Numbered from the stretch's first letter, positions 41,100-55,021 are shown. The stretch is DNA of 64,000 nt from Eleginops maclovinus (GCF_036324505.1 NC_086360.1:13634293-13698292), one strand, 5' to 3'. Notes: generated from the letters alone by a model not told the origin. Program-made: numbers and translations.

Positions 41100-43620
41100 G
41101 CACCACACATTTTTTACAGGCACTTCGGAGGTGGCCTCTGCTGTGATTCGTTTGCTTCTCTTGTCGACAGTTCGGATTTAAGGTTCATGGCGGTGTATAG
41201 CTTTTCGATTCTACTGGTAGTCAACCCTGAAAATGTTTTCCTTGATGTTTTTTTGGCAAGGCCATGTTGGTTGATACTCCGACCAGCTCTCTTCACCTGC
41301 CAGCTGCTCAGCTCAGACTGGTCCTTCTGGAGTTTTTTTTTTCTTTAAGTGTGTTACTCAAAAAGACAACTCTGCTCTACTCCTCCGCCTCTCTCCACCT
41401 GGCCCAGCAGATCAGGTTCCATATGCATCAGTGTCTCAGAGTGGGAGCGCTGACTCACCTTCACTTAATCTTTTCTGACTGCAGGAGCTGTGTGGGTCCA
41501 AACCTGAGGCTAAGAATATTAAGGTGCATCCAGTTATTGATTGCTCTAAAAAACTGTGCTGTTCAAAACTATCAAGTACACTGAGACTACAACTTGTGCA
41601 CACAGCTTTCCAGGGTGAACTGTTCTTTTCCTGGTGGTGTGTTTTTTTTGTTGAACTTTTGTCGTAGGGTTTTCTTAAAAGGCTCAAAATACAGACAATG
41701 GAAGGAGGTAGGATCCTGTTCGATTGGGCTGGGGGGGTGAGAAACAGATTTAAAACTGCAAGCATATCCCAAACGTCCCCCATCTTGTGTAGATGTATTT
41801 CTTCATAAATGAATTGTTAAAAACTTTACCTGATAGTGTTGCTAAATAAAATTTTAAAAAAGACCAAAGTAATTAAAAATCATTTGAAGGTGCCCTAGAG
41901 AAAAAGTGAGGGCAATAAGATAAATCATCTTGGGACCATGAATGTCTGTAGGCGATGTTTAATCAATTCATCACTTCATTCATCATAGTTAAACTGTTTA
42001 CATCTGTACTGAAGTGAAAGACTGAAAATAAGAGTAGGAATCTGAAATGTTTAAGACTAAATGTCATACAGAAGATTGTACTATGCCTAGAGTTCCTTTT
42101 CAATTCTCATTGCAAAAAAACAGAAAAAACAAATTTCCACTGCCTCTCCTGTGAAGGAAAATCCTTTATAGTCATTACTCAATGAAACATTTTGCAATTT
42201 ACAAGCAGGTAAGGTGAGAAAAATACCTTTAAACTTCACAAGAGTTATAGGAGGTGCTTTACCCAGATAAGCCATACTGTATGGGACTTGGTGAAAGATA
42301 AATGGAGACCTTGTTCTTTCTTTTTGTGACTTTTTCCCTCGCTGTCTCTCTTGGTTTTCCATCTTCCTCTGCCTCGACTCAGTAACCTTTAAGGTACAAC
42401 AGAAGAGAGGAGGAAGGCAGGAAGAAGTAGATAGGGAGAGGAAACATAAGGTAGAAAACTATAAAGTGCTCAATATGGAGCTAGGCTTACAAATAGTAGT
42501 GAAATCAGTGTTACTAGGTAGGCCGTCAAACAGACCTGTGAGAACACCAGGCTGTGGCTGAACAGAAGCAGCAGTGCTCTTTCACTTGCAATACAAACAC
42601 ACACATTCTCCAACCCAAATATAAAGCTCAAGGGAATGGCTAAAGCATAGCACTTGTAACATTGGTACACTTTTCATCTGTAACTTTCTGGAATATCATA
42701 CCAGTCGTAAATATATGATTGAGAATACAGTGTTGATCCTATATTCTGAGAGTCAGAACTTCAATTTTTTAACAATTGACTCTTTTTATTTAAGTCTGGA
42801 GTTGCAGGAAGACTATTAACTGATTATTAATTTTGGCATTCATTCTAACTACACAAGGGTGTATAGATGTTTGTACATTACATGTAGAAGTGTTTTTAAG
42901 TAAACCATCTGGTATTTTAAAGTGTTCAAATCTGTTAACCAGAGATGCCTCTAGATGTTCTTTGATGATTGTTTTCCCCCGTTAATCGTATCAGTATGAG
43001 TATGAGTCAACTGTATCTCTTTTGTCTCCTTCCTTTTATCTTGTGAAGTGTTTTCGACAATGGAAGAGTTTGAGGAAAGGCAGAGGAAGGTTTCAGAGAG
43101 GTCTAACAATCTCCCCCATATTGTTGCAGTGTTGAGTGTGATGAGGGAGTCATCAATACCCATATTGATGACGACAGTGAAAGCTGGTGGAAATGTTCTG
43201 CTTCCCTATTGATCTCTGATCCATTATGAGCTGTTAGTAGACGGCTGGGTGAAGGATGGAGAATGGTCCATCCATCATAGGTTGACGCCCACGCTGCTTG
43301 GCAGACGAGCTCTTTTGGCTGTTTTGTCTGTTATCCCTCTCCGTCTGTGATCCTCCTTTTCTCTTCTGTCCGTCAAATGTAAATCACGCAAATTAGTTCT
43401 CTCTAAACTTTCCAACAAAGGAAAAAAAGTAATTTCTTTGCAAAGGAAATGTCATATATTGATGCTGGATTTGTGAATGAATGACACATTTTCTAACCGT
43501 AAAATGTATTTTTATGGTGTATTTTAGAAAAACAACTTGCAAAATAGTAGTTGCAACTTCTTTAATTATGACCATGAATTATTTCCTTACACGTGATGCT
43601 AACTTAAACTTTCTTTTTCT

Positions 43621-43645
43621 CCCTCCTTCTCCCTTTTATTGTCAG
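43621..43645 (+). promoter_or_regulatory. 3' splice site of fbxl17 exon A
   Basis: An almost uninterrupted C/T tract (from about 43610) runs into ttgtcag, followed at once by the Val codon that begins the FBXL17 homology. This is a strong acceptor and fixes the exon start at 43646. Confidence 0.9.
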
Positions 43646-43753
43646 GTCACTGATCGGTCCGTGCGAGCAGTTGCTGAGCATTGTCCTGAGCTGCAGTTTG
43701 TCGGCTTCATGGGATGCCCGGTGACCTCTCAGGGAGTCATCCATCTCACTGCG
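43646..43753 (+). CDS. fbxl17: fbxl17 internal exon A (leucine-rich repeats), partial CDS
   Basis: This is an internal exon of F-box/LRR protein 17, the substrate-recognition subunit of an SCF (SKP1-CUL1-RBX1) ubiquitin ligase. Known members of the family recognise aberrant BTB-domain dimers for degradation, and the LRR solenoid makes that contact. The 36 codons begin VTDRSVRAVAEHCPEL and continue through an LRR core reading LQFVGFMGC to GVIHLTA. This matches my recollection of the vertebrate FBXL17 C-terminal repeats, roughly residues 500-540 of the ~700-residue human protein. A strong pyrimidine tract and tgtcag acceptor precede the exon, and a GTTAGT donor follows it. Both boundaries are phase 0, so the exon length is a multiple of three. 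The reading frame stays open into the intron by chance and stops at about 43798. One oddity is that the last codon is GCG (Ala), where I recall Lys in human. Identity is confident; boundaries are nearly certain from the splice sites. Confidence 0.93.
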
Positions 43754-46139
43754 GTTAGTATCACTCTCTCTTATTGCTCCTTGGACCCTTACTTGTGACG
43801 TAGTGGAAGCACTCAGCTCATGTCGTTACTGACATTATAAATGAAGATTTCTTTAGATCCTCTATCTCTGTTGAAAGAGGGTTAATTTAAGTCAACAATT
43901 TCACTTTTTTTAAGTAATTACTCATATCAGTTAATGCCAACAGAAATTTCAGCGTGACTAAGACTTTGTCTAATCCTGTTACCATGGGCCAGCTCTCTTT
44001 GTTGCTGCAGGCCTTGCATTGTCTCCAGGAGAGCAAATGACTTTTGGAGAGTAAACATGCGACATCGCTGGGTGTTTTATATCTTAGACTTAGTTCCAAA
44101 GTTATCTTGTGTTAACTTTTAAATCTCATGAAAGCCTAATGAGATGAATCCTAATAATACGCTGCTGTTCAGGCTACACCCTGCTGTTTGGATATTACCA
44201 TGCTAATGAGCAGGGCTCCGTGGTTTATAGATGTTCCGTGCCATATAAACATGGACACACATGCACTCACACCGTGATTGCTCAAATTCAATCCATCAGA
44301 AAATACAGCACCCTGCTTCTCTTCTGATTTTTTTCCTTTCCCCAACAGAACATTCATCTAGAATACACCTATGTATAAGAGTGTGGGGGTTGTACACATC
44401 CATGTGTGTCTGTGTATTACAATTTGATTTGTTTTTGATGTACTTGGGTGTACACGCAAGTGTGAACGTACCCTTGTGGACTGCGTGTGCCCATTCCTTC
44501 TCAAATGCAATTACAGTTGTGTTAATAGGACTGAGACACCCGATGCCACGCTGCATTATTAGATTAAACAGCAGATTAATTTGTGCTCATGGTTTTGGCC
44601 CCCTATCATCTATGCAGCCTCCACTGACCTTGGCCAGTGTGTTGTAGACAGACAGTAATGAAGCCAGCCAGTCATAACAGCATTAGCATACCTGGAGGTG
44701 GACGCGTACACATCCGCCCACATGCACAATCTAGCACACACTCATTATTATTTATTACAGTATTAACCAAGGTGAAGTTTTAGAAGTTCAGATGAGCAAG
44801 TTAATAATCCTGATTATATTTATATTTGCATTTTAAAGCTGCTGTTGTTTAAACTAAAAAGTTACTTTATAGGTTTTTCTGTACTTTTTTCCCTAACATA
44901 TTAATGTGTTTTAACTGGACAGATACCAGAGATAAATATAAAACACCACTTTCAATCTTATACAACTTGACACAAGAAAAAATTACACGTGTATGCATAC
45001 AAAAAACCCCTGCAAAATGATACAACAACACACAAAGTATGCATTTTTGACCCACACCTCTAGTGAATGCTGCTGTAGATCTACATCCCTGTAGCAAGGC
45101 GTTTGAGGTTAGAAAAAATAAGATGATCGGCAACAGTTTGATTAATTAAAAACAGTTATGTCAAGTGTTTATGTAAATAGATAATACAGGTTAATGTATT
45201 ATTCGACTTTTTTCAGTCTCAAAAATCAGTCACCAGAATCTACAGAACACCTAATTAGCACCCCTAAATGGGTGAATATTCAGAAATGGATTTAGTCAAC
45301 CACTTACAGTGAGTATTTCTCTGAAGATAATTCATTTCTAAGATAATAATACTTGCATCGTGATGAGGCAAAAATTATTCAAAGACCACATTTTGACCAC
45401 ATTCATTTTATCTGTACAGATTTAGAGTCAAATCACAGCTCTCTTTGTTTCTGTCATTTCAGCCATGAGTCCCTCTCTGCTTCTCTACTTCCTCTCTTCA
45501 TCCCTCTATAATCTCTGACAGTAATTATCTCGTTTAGCAGTTGATGTTTCGTCTCATTCATTCCCACTTGGTCCCATCCAGTGTCAATTGAAAATCATAT
45601 TCTCGCGTTTGGAATCGTTGCATTTCTGATGACTCCGTGGACCTGCATGTGATTTCAGGACTGCTGCACTGCTCTCTTGTTCGATTATGACACTCTCCCT
45701 CCCACTTCTTTTCTTCCTCGATTGCGCTTTCTCTCTGATAATCTTCCCAACCTCCTAACTTGCTATTCAGCTACCACAAGAAAAAAAGGGAGAAGAAAAT
45801 CCATTACTTTTATTAACTTCTTTTATATGACACTCTCATTTCAGATTGATATTCTTTTTTCATACCGACTCACAAATTATGGAATGAGGAAATCAATTGA
45901 AATCGTATTATCTTAATCAAGTGAGCTGATGGTTGAAATAGGCCACCCATGGTGTTGAGTTCGATGCAGATGGTCTGTAGAGTAAACTGTAAAGCTGTGG
46001 CATTCATGCTCCTAATGTCTTTCAGTCTTTCAGTCCTACGGCAGCTTAGTGGTTCCTCTGTGATAAACTCAATATTTGTAGTTCTGTTTGATAAATCATC
46101 ATCTTGTTAGCGACTAAAAAGAAAAATCAAGAATGTCTG

Positions 46140-46420
46140 CTGTCTGAAAGAATAAAGGATGCTAATCGAAAACAAGCGTTCTAACACTTTCCTTGCTGCT
46201 AGCAAATGAAACATTACAAACGGCTTTAAATGTCAAATCAAAAGAGAAGATTTGAAAGCAGATGCGCATCTGATGTGGTATTTTGTGTTGGCGTGCTAGG
46301 GATCCTCTGTACATTTTATTTATGGTCGGTGTTGAGATTGAAGCTCAAAGCCGGCTCTAAGCTCTTGACATTAATAATGGTTTTATTGATGAGGTTGTCA
46401 CATCCCAAGGCTGCGTAATG
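46140..46420 (+). promoter_or_regulatory. candidate intronic regulatory block
   Basis: This block between the two exons holds a 12-bp palindrome AGATGCGCATCT (46260-46271), several TAAT/ATTA cores near 46370 and complex, repeat-free sequence. Enhancer-like function is an inference. Confidence 0.3.
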
Positions 46421-47926
46421 GATACAAAACATGTTGGGGTGGAGGCTTTGTGGGTGTCCCAGAGCATTCAGTGCTTTGGTTGCAGCTATTTGGAGGACTT
46501 TTTATGCGTTTTTTGTGGTCCTGTATGATATTAATCATTCAGTTTCAGGTGCTCTACTCTTTAGTCAAGCCTGTGACCAGCCCCAGAGGTGGAAGTGCAA
46601 TAGATTTATGGAGGTGTTGGCCATTATAAAAAGGGTGGAAGGCACCACTTTGCAAGCTTGAGTGTGATCTGTGTGTGTGTACGTGTATGATGAAAGGGAT
46701 TTATGTGTGTTTCAGAAGTGGATAACATACTGAGTTTTCTGTGCTCTCTCTCTGCTTCTCGGACAGCCTCTGTGACATGGACAGAGACACTATCCCTCTC
46801 TCTGAACGGTGCTGTTACCTGTTGTAGCCTCTCTATGCTTTTGCTCTTTGTCACTCTCTGTATTATTTTTTTTTCCTCTTCTATACGGGTGTGTTTTTTT
46901 CCTTTACTCTCACACACACTCTCCCACCGTCCTTCCATCTTCCTGTCAAGCCCTGCTCTTTTCTTGTGGTAGTGATTAAGTCCAAGGTCGGCTGTATCAG
47001 AGAGTCAGTGTGTGAGAGCAGCTCTGGGTGCCAAAGAGCCTTCATTCCCTGACCCTTAGATGTCCCACTGATGGCTTCCCTTTGCTTGTCATTTCTACCC
47101 ACAATGCCCCTCCTCATACATCAGCCTATCATTGCCCTAAGACACTGTGGTCCTCAAAAGGCCTTTTTTCGTATGTGTGGAAGTTCCCACCCCCGGGAGA
47201 GAGGGAGAGCGAGTCAAAGACATAACAAATGAACAGACTGTTGAAGAATGTGTCAGAGATGAAAAGAGAGATATTTGGAAACTGTAATAGCTATGTGTTC
47301 TCTCTCTCCAATGTTCAGAACTTCAATGTTTCTTGTCTTAATTTTGGGTCTTGTAGATTCATTCCTCCATGCCACTTCAGTGTTTTGGTTGTTCTTCTCC
47401 AGGAAAAAGCTGGGACCTTCAATAAATTCTCACTACATATGACAGGTTTGGACCGTGGGTGATACCTCATTCTCTCTGTGTGTTTATGAGCAAATAAAAC
47501 AGTCTGGGAAATGGAGAGGGAAGCTATTTAATTTCTCAACCAGAATTGTATGTTCTAGACATTCCCGTGGCTTATTGTCGTAGCATATACTCGCAGATTT
47601 GGCTCACAACCTCTTAAGAAAAGGGAAAACAAGAGAAAAATTACAGAACAATTATTTATTTCCCATTTTATTTTGAAATTGCCATGGCCTTGGGTTCGGA
47701 AAGCGGTTTTTAAAGTGATGAAATACAAAAGGTTAAGATACAGGTCTTCACCCACTGTCACTTTCACACCTTCCACTCCACCAGCCCCGCCCCGCATCGG
47801 ATGATTGGTGTCTGGCTTTGCTGTAGTCTGCTGGACCCTTATCTCCTCCCTCTGACTGGAGCACAGAAAATACATAATCTCTGTGCCCTGTGTCATACTG
47901 ATAACCCCAAACACAAACTGGGGAAG

Positions 47927-48148
<222 letters not shown>

Positions 48149-48813
48149 AGTTCATTTCTATTTCTACCTTTTCCTATGTACAAATGTTTGTGTGTTCGAC
48201 TGTGTACATGTGTATTGTGTCTCAGGGGTGGTGGAGAGGATAAAGGGGAGACGAAAGAGCATAGGGGATTTAGAGGAAGAAAGGTAATGGGGTTGTGGGG
48301 GTCGCAAAATGAGTCAAAATTGTAATAATAATTTTCTTCACTGCTGTATGGAGGAGATTGAGGGACTTATAAATATGATGAGCAGAGAAGAGCCTAAGGA
48401 TGAGGTGTGTCTCGCAAGAGTAATTGAAGAATGATTCATTTGGCTCTAAGACTTTTAACCCAGAGACAGACAGAGATAGAGAGGTTTTTGACCTCTGCAG
48501 GGGGGGGGGGGGTATATCATGTCTCATTATTGGCCCAACTAGTGTCACTGTGCTGTGACTGTCATCCAGTGCTGCCGCACAGACTCCTGCCTGTGAAAGT
48601 GAGTGTGTATTCGCGTGCCTATGTGGTCATTTGGCTTAGAGCGGCGAAGAAAATCCAGCGCTCTCTATCTCTTCGAGCCTTTCCTCGCCACTGAGTTTGT
48701 TATCAACACCAACACACGCAGGATTAGCGACTGTAAGGGAGAAAAAGGGGGTAGGAGAGGGAGAATAAGTGATAGACAGTAGATCGGCGCAAGACAGATA
48801 AAGAAAAAAGTTT

Positions 48814-48879
48814 ACACACACACACACACACACTCACACACTCACACACTCACACACTCACACACTCACACACTCACAC

Positions 48880-48938
<59 letters not shown>
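48814..48938 (+). repeat. compound (AC)n / (CTCACACA)n / (AC)n repeat
   Basis: An AC run is followed by six copies of an octamer CTCACACA (48833-48880, the last copy altered) and a second AC run. The octamer block probably arose from a point change in an AC array that was then amplified. Confidence 0.95.
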
Positions 48939-48940
<2 letters not shown>

Positions 48941-50229
48941 GATCAGCTCACTGGTCCATGACCGATGCAGACAATGTATTTGTGATACCAGACCCATGGC
49001 CTTTTCCAGTTTTTGCCTCAGTCCTTTTTCAAATATTCATATCTTTCTGTCTGCACAGGCCCCTGTGAATTAATGTGTGTATGATTTTCTGTGTGTGTGT
49101 GTGTGTCTGGAAGGGGGGTGGTGCATGATTTAGGCTTACCGCAAAGGGATTGTCTCGACACAGATTTCTCCTGTCTGACTGAACTGTCTGGGATGTTCAG
49201 ATATGGAAAAAACAAACAAAGCGTGTATGCATGAGTGCGCACTTGTATTCACCTTGTGACACTTCTGCCATTCGTCTCACCTTTTCGCCCCCTACCTCAT
49301 CCCATCTTGCAGTCTTCAAACACATGCGGACAGCCAAGCAAAATATGTCAGGGTCACAATGGCACCTCAACACCCTGTGACTTTGACTGCTTGCTCAGGA
49401 CTTTGAAATTGACTTCAAACGTTTAAACTTCTTACTGCATTGTTTAGAGGACATGAACTGGTTTGGACTCATCTTTGTTTGTCTGGGAATAGAGAAATTT
49501 ACACGGTTACGGCTGTTTGTTTTGCGGATCCATAGCATTTCCCACAGAAGAACACATTTTTTACATTGATTAAACTCACATACTAAATCTTCGAAGTGGT
49601 TATAAATGAACTGAGCAATGAAATAGCAGCTCATATTTTCCAAACCCAACATATTCGCCATTTATGACTAAAACAATGCTTGCTCTGTCCGTGCTTTCTA
49701 AATGTCATCTAGCTGCTTGTAAGCATCGACACTGAGGTTGATGGACAGCAACAGCCATGTACTCATGCTGCTTTGTGCCAGCGTTCAAACCATGACATCA
49801 TATCCTCTGCATGGGGTCCGCCGGGCCTCAACTTCCTGCTTGGCATCATCATGCCTGACGTTGTGCAAATAAATCAAGTCATAGCACAGGTAGTTATAGC
49901 TCTACAGTCTGGCACAGAATACACAGGTGCACACACACTCCCTCCCTCTGTGCAAGACTGTGACATACGCTAATGTAATGAAGTGCCAAATCAACCTCTC
50001 CAAATATTGAACTATGTTTGGCTGAAGGGTAATGTACCTTTTGAAATAGCCAGTTATGTTTTCTTTCATTTATAGTGGCATTTTGTATTTGACTTCTCAC
50101 TGTGACGTCTATTCTTCCTGTTTGAGAGAGGCTTCTCACTGAAGCCCGGGGAGCCAAGCTGCTGCTTCACAGATCCCCTAAAAAAGCTCTTTAATACAGA
50201 GCGGTGGTGCCACTCCTGAGACGGCTTTC

Positions 50230-50870
50230 CTGATGTTTTGGCTTTTTTAATTTATTAAATAAAATGTTGATTTTAAAACCTTATCAAAATATACTTTAGG
50301 AAAGGTTGATTGTTTTAGTAATGATTAAAATGTTTACAATTTGAAATATTTTATATAGTTATTATTTATTAAATTAAATCATTTTAAAATAACTTCCATT
50401 AACCTAAATATTTATCTATCGGCGTTTTTAATGCTCGCCATGTATGTTTTAGTTACTGATCATTCAGAAATAATTTAACTAATTAAAAGTGCCAATAAAA
50501 CACATGATATTCAAAATCAGGCAAACAAAGTAGAAATCATGAGCATTACCAACACAAAGCACTTAAATATCAGAAATATCAGAATATGAGATATTTATTT
50601 TTAATGCATGCAAAATGTAAGCTTCATTTTACGTTTTAGAAAGAGTATTGCTGCTTCATATCGTGTTGGGCAGGTTCATTCATAACAATCTTATTTTATA
50701 AACTGTTGTGCCTTGTGTTGAAATGTTTTATATAAATACATTTGCCTTGTAAAAGTTAAATCTAAAGTAGTGAGTCAAACTATAAACTATATAATAAATA
50801 TAAACACAAATAAAATACTTGAATTAATGTATAGTTTGTAGTTATTGGAATATTCATATAATCAGCCTTA
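50230..50870 (+). other. AT-rich block
   Basis: About 640 bp composed mainly of A and T, with runs such as TTTATTAAATAAAA and ATTTATTAAATTAAAT. It contains no gene. It could be a matrix-attachment-like region, but that is speculative. Confidence 0.6.
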
Positions 50871-51937
50871 ATGTCTGCGGCATGCAAGTGTTTTCACGTG
50901 GTGGGGACGACACGCTGGCCTTAGAGCAGCTGGGTTCTGCAGGTTTCACAGTTTTTATGAACTGCATGAATTATTATCCAGGTGTAGCTGCCAAGTCAGA
51001 GGAGACGAGAAAAACTCTGCCTGGTTACAGACATCAGCCAACGAGGAGAAAAACCTGCCGAAACCTCCACCAAATCCCCTGCTTTCCATTCTCTATTTTC
51101 AATTTTCCCCTCACTTTCCCCCCTCTCACTTTCTCTCTCTGTATGTGTCCCTTGCTTTGTCTTCCACTCCGTGTGAAATACGTTTTGCTTCCTTTCTCCC
51201 CGTTTCTCTCCATTTATTTTTCTTTCCATGTCATGCCTGTTTATTCTTGGATCACAGGAATGCATGAGGCAAAAATAAGCTCTATTATGAGTGGAAATGT
51301 TTAAATAGGATTGGAAGCATTAAAAACTTTCACCTCAATTTATGAGAATCTGTCAATTATGAGAAAACAAACACTGGCACTGTGGCCTGTCACATTCAGG
51401 AGGTGTGACCAATTACCAAGAGTTTTTATTGTGACTTTCCAAATCAGGGATTTGGAGGATATTTTCCTTTTGGTAAATGTCTGCTAAACGGTGGAATTTA
51501 TTTTCTCTGCGGTGCATTTTATCTTAACAACGTTACAGTCTCAGTCGTGACGCTTTCATCCAGACATCTGCTAAATTAGCATTTTTTTTCCCCACCTAGC
51601 TACACTCTCAGCCAATGAAAACTCACACTAGTTGGCCTGATTTCTCCTTGGTTATCCACATGAATGAAACTCTTACTATTGGTTGTAGAAGAACTACTAT
51701 AGCAGACATAAGCACTTTTGAAGATTTTGAGAACAAATACGACTTTTGATGTCAGGGCTTTTAAAATGTACTCCAGGCTCAATACCCATAAATAAAGAAT
51801 GCAAATAAGTTTGTGTGTGTGTGTGTATTAGTGTGTTTGCGTGTGTGCAAGAGGAATTGTGTGTACATGTCTGCTGTTGAGTGAGAATTTTGACCATGTT
51901 GCAAGGTAGCAATCATTTAGTCTACACCCAGATTTGA

Positions 51938-52062
<125 letters not shown>

Positions 52063-53497
52063 CAGCAGCCTATTTCTGCATGAATAATTTAGTGCTTTGA
52101 TCCAACACTGGCCACAGGGGCAATGACAGTTAGTGTGTGTGTTTTAATGTCCATGTTTGAGCATCTGCTAGTATGCGTGCATTTCTTTGTTGATTCATAA
52201 AGTTTTTTTTCTTTAATTGAAAGCTGCTGGCTGCCTCCACTGTATAGGTGCAGATATGCCACAAACAAAATCTGTTCCATGTTTGTTTCGTGCCTAAGCA
52301 GACCTTTTATCACAAGAGGTGTGGTTTTAATTAGGTCATGTGGAGTGACAAAAAGAAAAATGTAAAAACAGACAGACATACAGAGTATGGAGCCACTAGA
52401 CTAAGGTAAAGGTTTTGCCTCAGCTCAGCTCAGTGCAGGATCATACACTCGCTGTTGTTGGTTGGAAGCGTTTGAGTCACTATGCTTTCATTCTCAGTAT
52501 GTGGGGAAGAGTGTTTACATATGTGCTTATACTTCACCCAGAGGGCCTGGGTCCTCATCCATTCCCCCCATGTGTTTTCCTGCTGCTAGGTATATGTCAT
52601 ACCTATGGAGCGCACAATAATGCTCAGTGATCTTAACACCAACTGAAAGCTTGTTTTCGCTTTAGCCTTGGCCCTGACATTTACCTCACTGCTTCCCTTG
52701 CGACTGGCCTGAATATCATACCTCGATTATCTTGCATCCCTGGTGTGTGAGTGTAAGAGTGTGTATGTGTGTGCATGCACCTGTGCCTTTTAAAGAGTTT
52801 CGAGCATGTATCAGAGAAAGTACACCTGTGCTGTGACTTGAAAAGCCTTTGGTAGTTTCAGTGAGCAGGAGTGCTTGTTGAACAGCCAGCCTGTGTGGAT
52901 TTCTAAGAGTGTGTCAGGAAGTAGAGATTTTGACGGGGGGGGGGAGGGGATTCATCTAAACCCCCTCTTATAAAGTATTCAGATCGGAAAGAGGGATTAT
53001 AGAAAGTCGGAGGGAAAGTGAATGTTCATATTGGTTCATAACCCCTCACACAGAATAATAAACAATAACATCAATGTTGTATCCTTTTTCTGCCTTGTTA
53101 GGTTTTATTCTGCATTCATGCTGTTTTTCATCACACGTGACAGTATACAAGTTTACCCAGTGTTTAGGCTGATTTTTTCCCTCATTCCTTGAGGATACAT
53201 AAAAACCGTCTGTAATTCAGCAGGCATGTATACCACGCATGCCTTGATCAAATATTTATTCCCCGTTTTTGCACTGCTTATAGTAACAAATCTTTTTCTG
53301 ATTCATTTTTCAACATAGGGGCCATTGTGTTTCATTTATACATCTTGGGAGATGACTGCTCGATTTTACTCCATTTAAGTTTAAATTGAATTTTTTTCAT
53401 GGCAGACATATAGTGTATATTTTCTGTAAATAAATAAATAAATAATAGCAAACCTATATAAATGTATACAATACATTTTGTGTGTTTCCTCTTGTAG

Positions 53498-53628
53498 CTA
53501 CGGAACCTGAGTGTCCTGGATCTGCGGCACATCTCAGAGCTCAACAACGAGACGGTGATGGAGGTGGTGAGGAAATGTCACAACCTTAGTTCCCTCAACC
53601 TCTGCCTCAACTGGAGCATCAACGACAG
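53498..53628 (+). CDS. fbxl17: fbxl17 internal exon B (leucine-rich repeats), partial CDS
   Basis: This is the next fbxl17 exon and continues the LRR solenoid directly from exon A. It opens LRNLSVLDLRHISELNNETV, which holds an LRR core and the start of the following repeat helix, and ends NLSSLNLCLNWSINDR. This is nearly identical to the vertebrate FBXL17 stretch ending LNLCLNW-INDR, roughly residues 540-580. The acceptor is a T-rich tract ending cttgtag; the donor is AG|GTATGT, close to consensus. The exon has 43 codons plus two bases, so the Arg codon is completed by the next exon (phase 2). The next exon, expected to continue with Cys-Val-Glu, was not found downstream in this window. In the ligase this segment lies on the LRR face towards the C-terminal substrate-contact region. 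Skipping this exon would shift the frame, unlike exon A. Confidence 0.94.
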
Positions 53629-53634
53629 GTATGT
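53629..53634 (+). promoter_or_regulatory. 5' splice site of fbxl17 exon B
   Basis: AACGACAG|GTATGT agrees well with the vertebrate donor consensus and falls inside the Arg codon, where FBXL17 homology stops. The ORF continuing past this point encodes sequence unlike FBXL17. Confidence 0.9.
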
Positions 53635-54952
53635 CAAGTCAAGTATACAAGTACCACACTCAGCAGTGCTCAGTGGATGTTGTGGTCCACTGAGGAACAT
53701 TGTACGTGGAAAGACATTTAAGAAACCTTGGAAGAGGCAATTCAACAACAAAAAAAACCTCAGGCAACTGCCAGGTTTATAATAGGAGCCTTAGTTGAAA
53801 AAGAAACTACAAAATAAATCAAGTTTTATAATAAATCCAATACAAATGCTTTTGCCAAGACTTAAAGTAAATCAAATGTACGAAGGCCACTTGATCATTT
53901 GACTAATGGCTCTTTAGGGTCCTAGTTGGCAAAGACATCTTTCATTGATTGGTCATTTTTCATGATGTTTTTATGCGTTGCTGTTATTGATAAATGAAAA
54001 GTAGAAGTTTACTTCTCTGCTACACAATAATATTCTCAAATAAGCCTTTTGTTTTTAGTAAACTACACTACATTTTGAGATCCTTCTGAAATAGTGCACT
54101 TCCATAGGCATGACACATGTTTTCAGACTTTTGAACAATTGGGCAGGGAGGAAGGCTGTTATCTGATCTTAACATGGAAAGAAGCTATGGTGGTTTCTAA
54201 ATCTAACATAAAAAGCTTTGCAAATGTGTTATGAGGAAGAAAATAAATCCATCATTGCTGGCTTCAAAAAGGAGTGTTTTGGTGAGAAATAAAGAATAAA
54301 ACCTTGACTGTTGTTTGATCTCAACGAAAACTCCACAGGGTACTTTTAATCTAAGAAGGAACAATTGAAACACAGTTTGAATTAGTTTTCAATTAAATCA
54401 ACTAATCTATTAGTCAATTAAGGATTTTAATAGCTTTACACACAGACACTCTCACAAACAACATTTGTAGCTCAACTATATTTTAGCTAATTATTTATAT
54501 GCTTAATAATCAAACTCTTAAGTTTGTTTAAAACGTACAGTAGGTCTTGTATAATAATTGCATTTGCAGGACACAGGTATGCTGGTATGTTGTGCATACA
54601 TTCAAAAACACATCATAAATAATGTATTAAATGGATTCAAGCCTCAGGCAAGCATTTCAACTCTTGCCCAGAGAAGGATGTACATATCAACACCAGTTGA
54701 AAAGACAACAAAGAAGTTTTTTCTTTTCTTAGCCCCCTGTCTCTCTGGAATGGTAAATAACCTGTGCAGAATAGGATGGCAAGAGTAAAGCATCTCCTTT
54801 TTTATTTACTATCTTGTGTTTTATTCATCCATTTGTATTTAATCTATTGATTTACAGCTTAGGCTGTGGCTTCTCTGCCGACTGTACTCCCACTCTGGCT
54901 TACGAGTGTGAACACAATATTGAATTTACCATGGCGCATAGCACCAAAACGT

Positions 54953-54954
<2 letters not shown>

Positions 54955-55021
<67 letters not shown>

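Noticed and set aside
50882..51304. 140-codon plus ORF
   Set aside because: The second half is translation of a pyrimidine-rich tract (Phe/Pro/Leu/Ser); no domain is seen.
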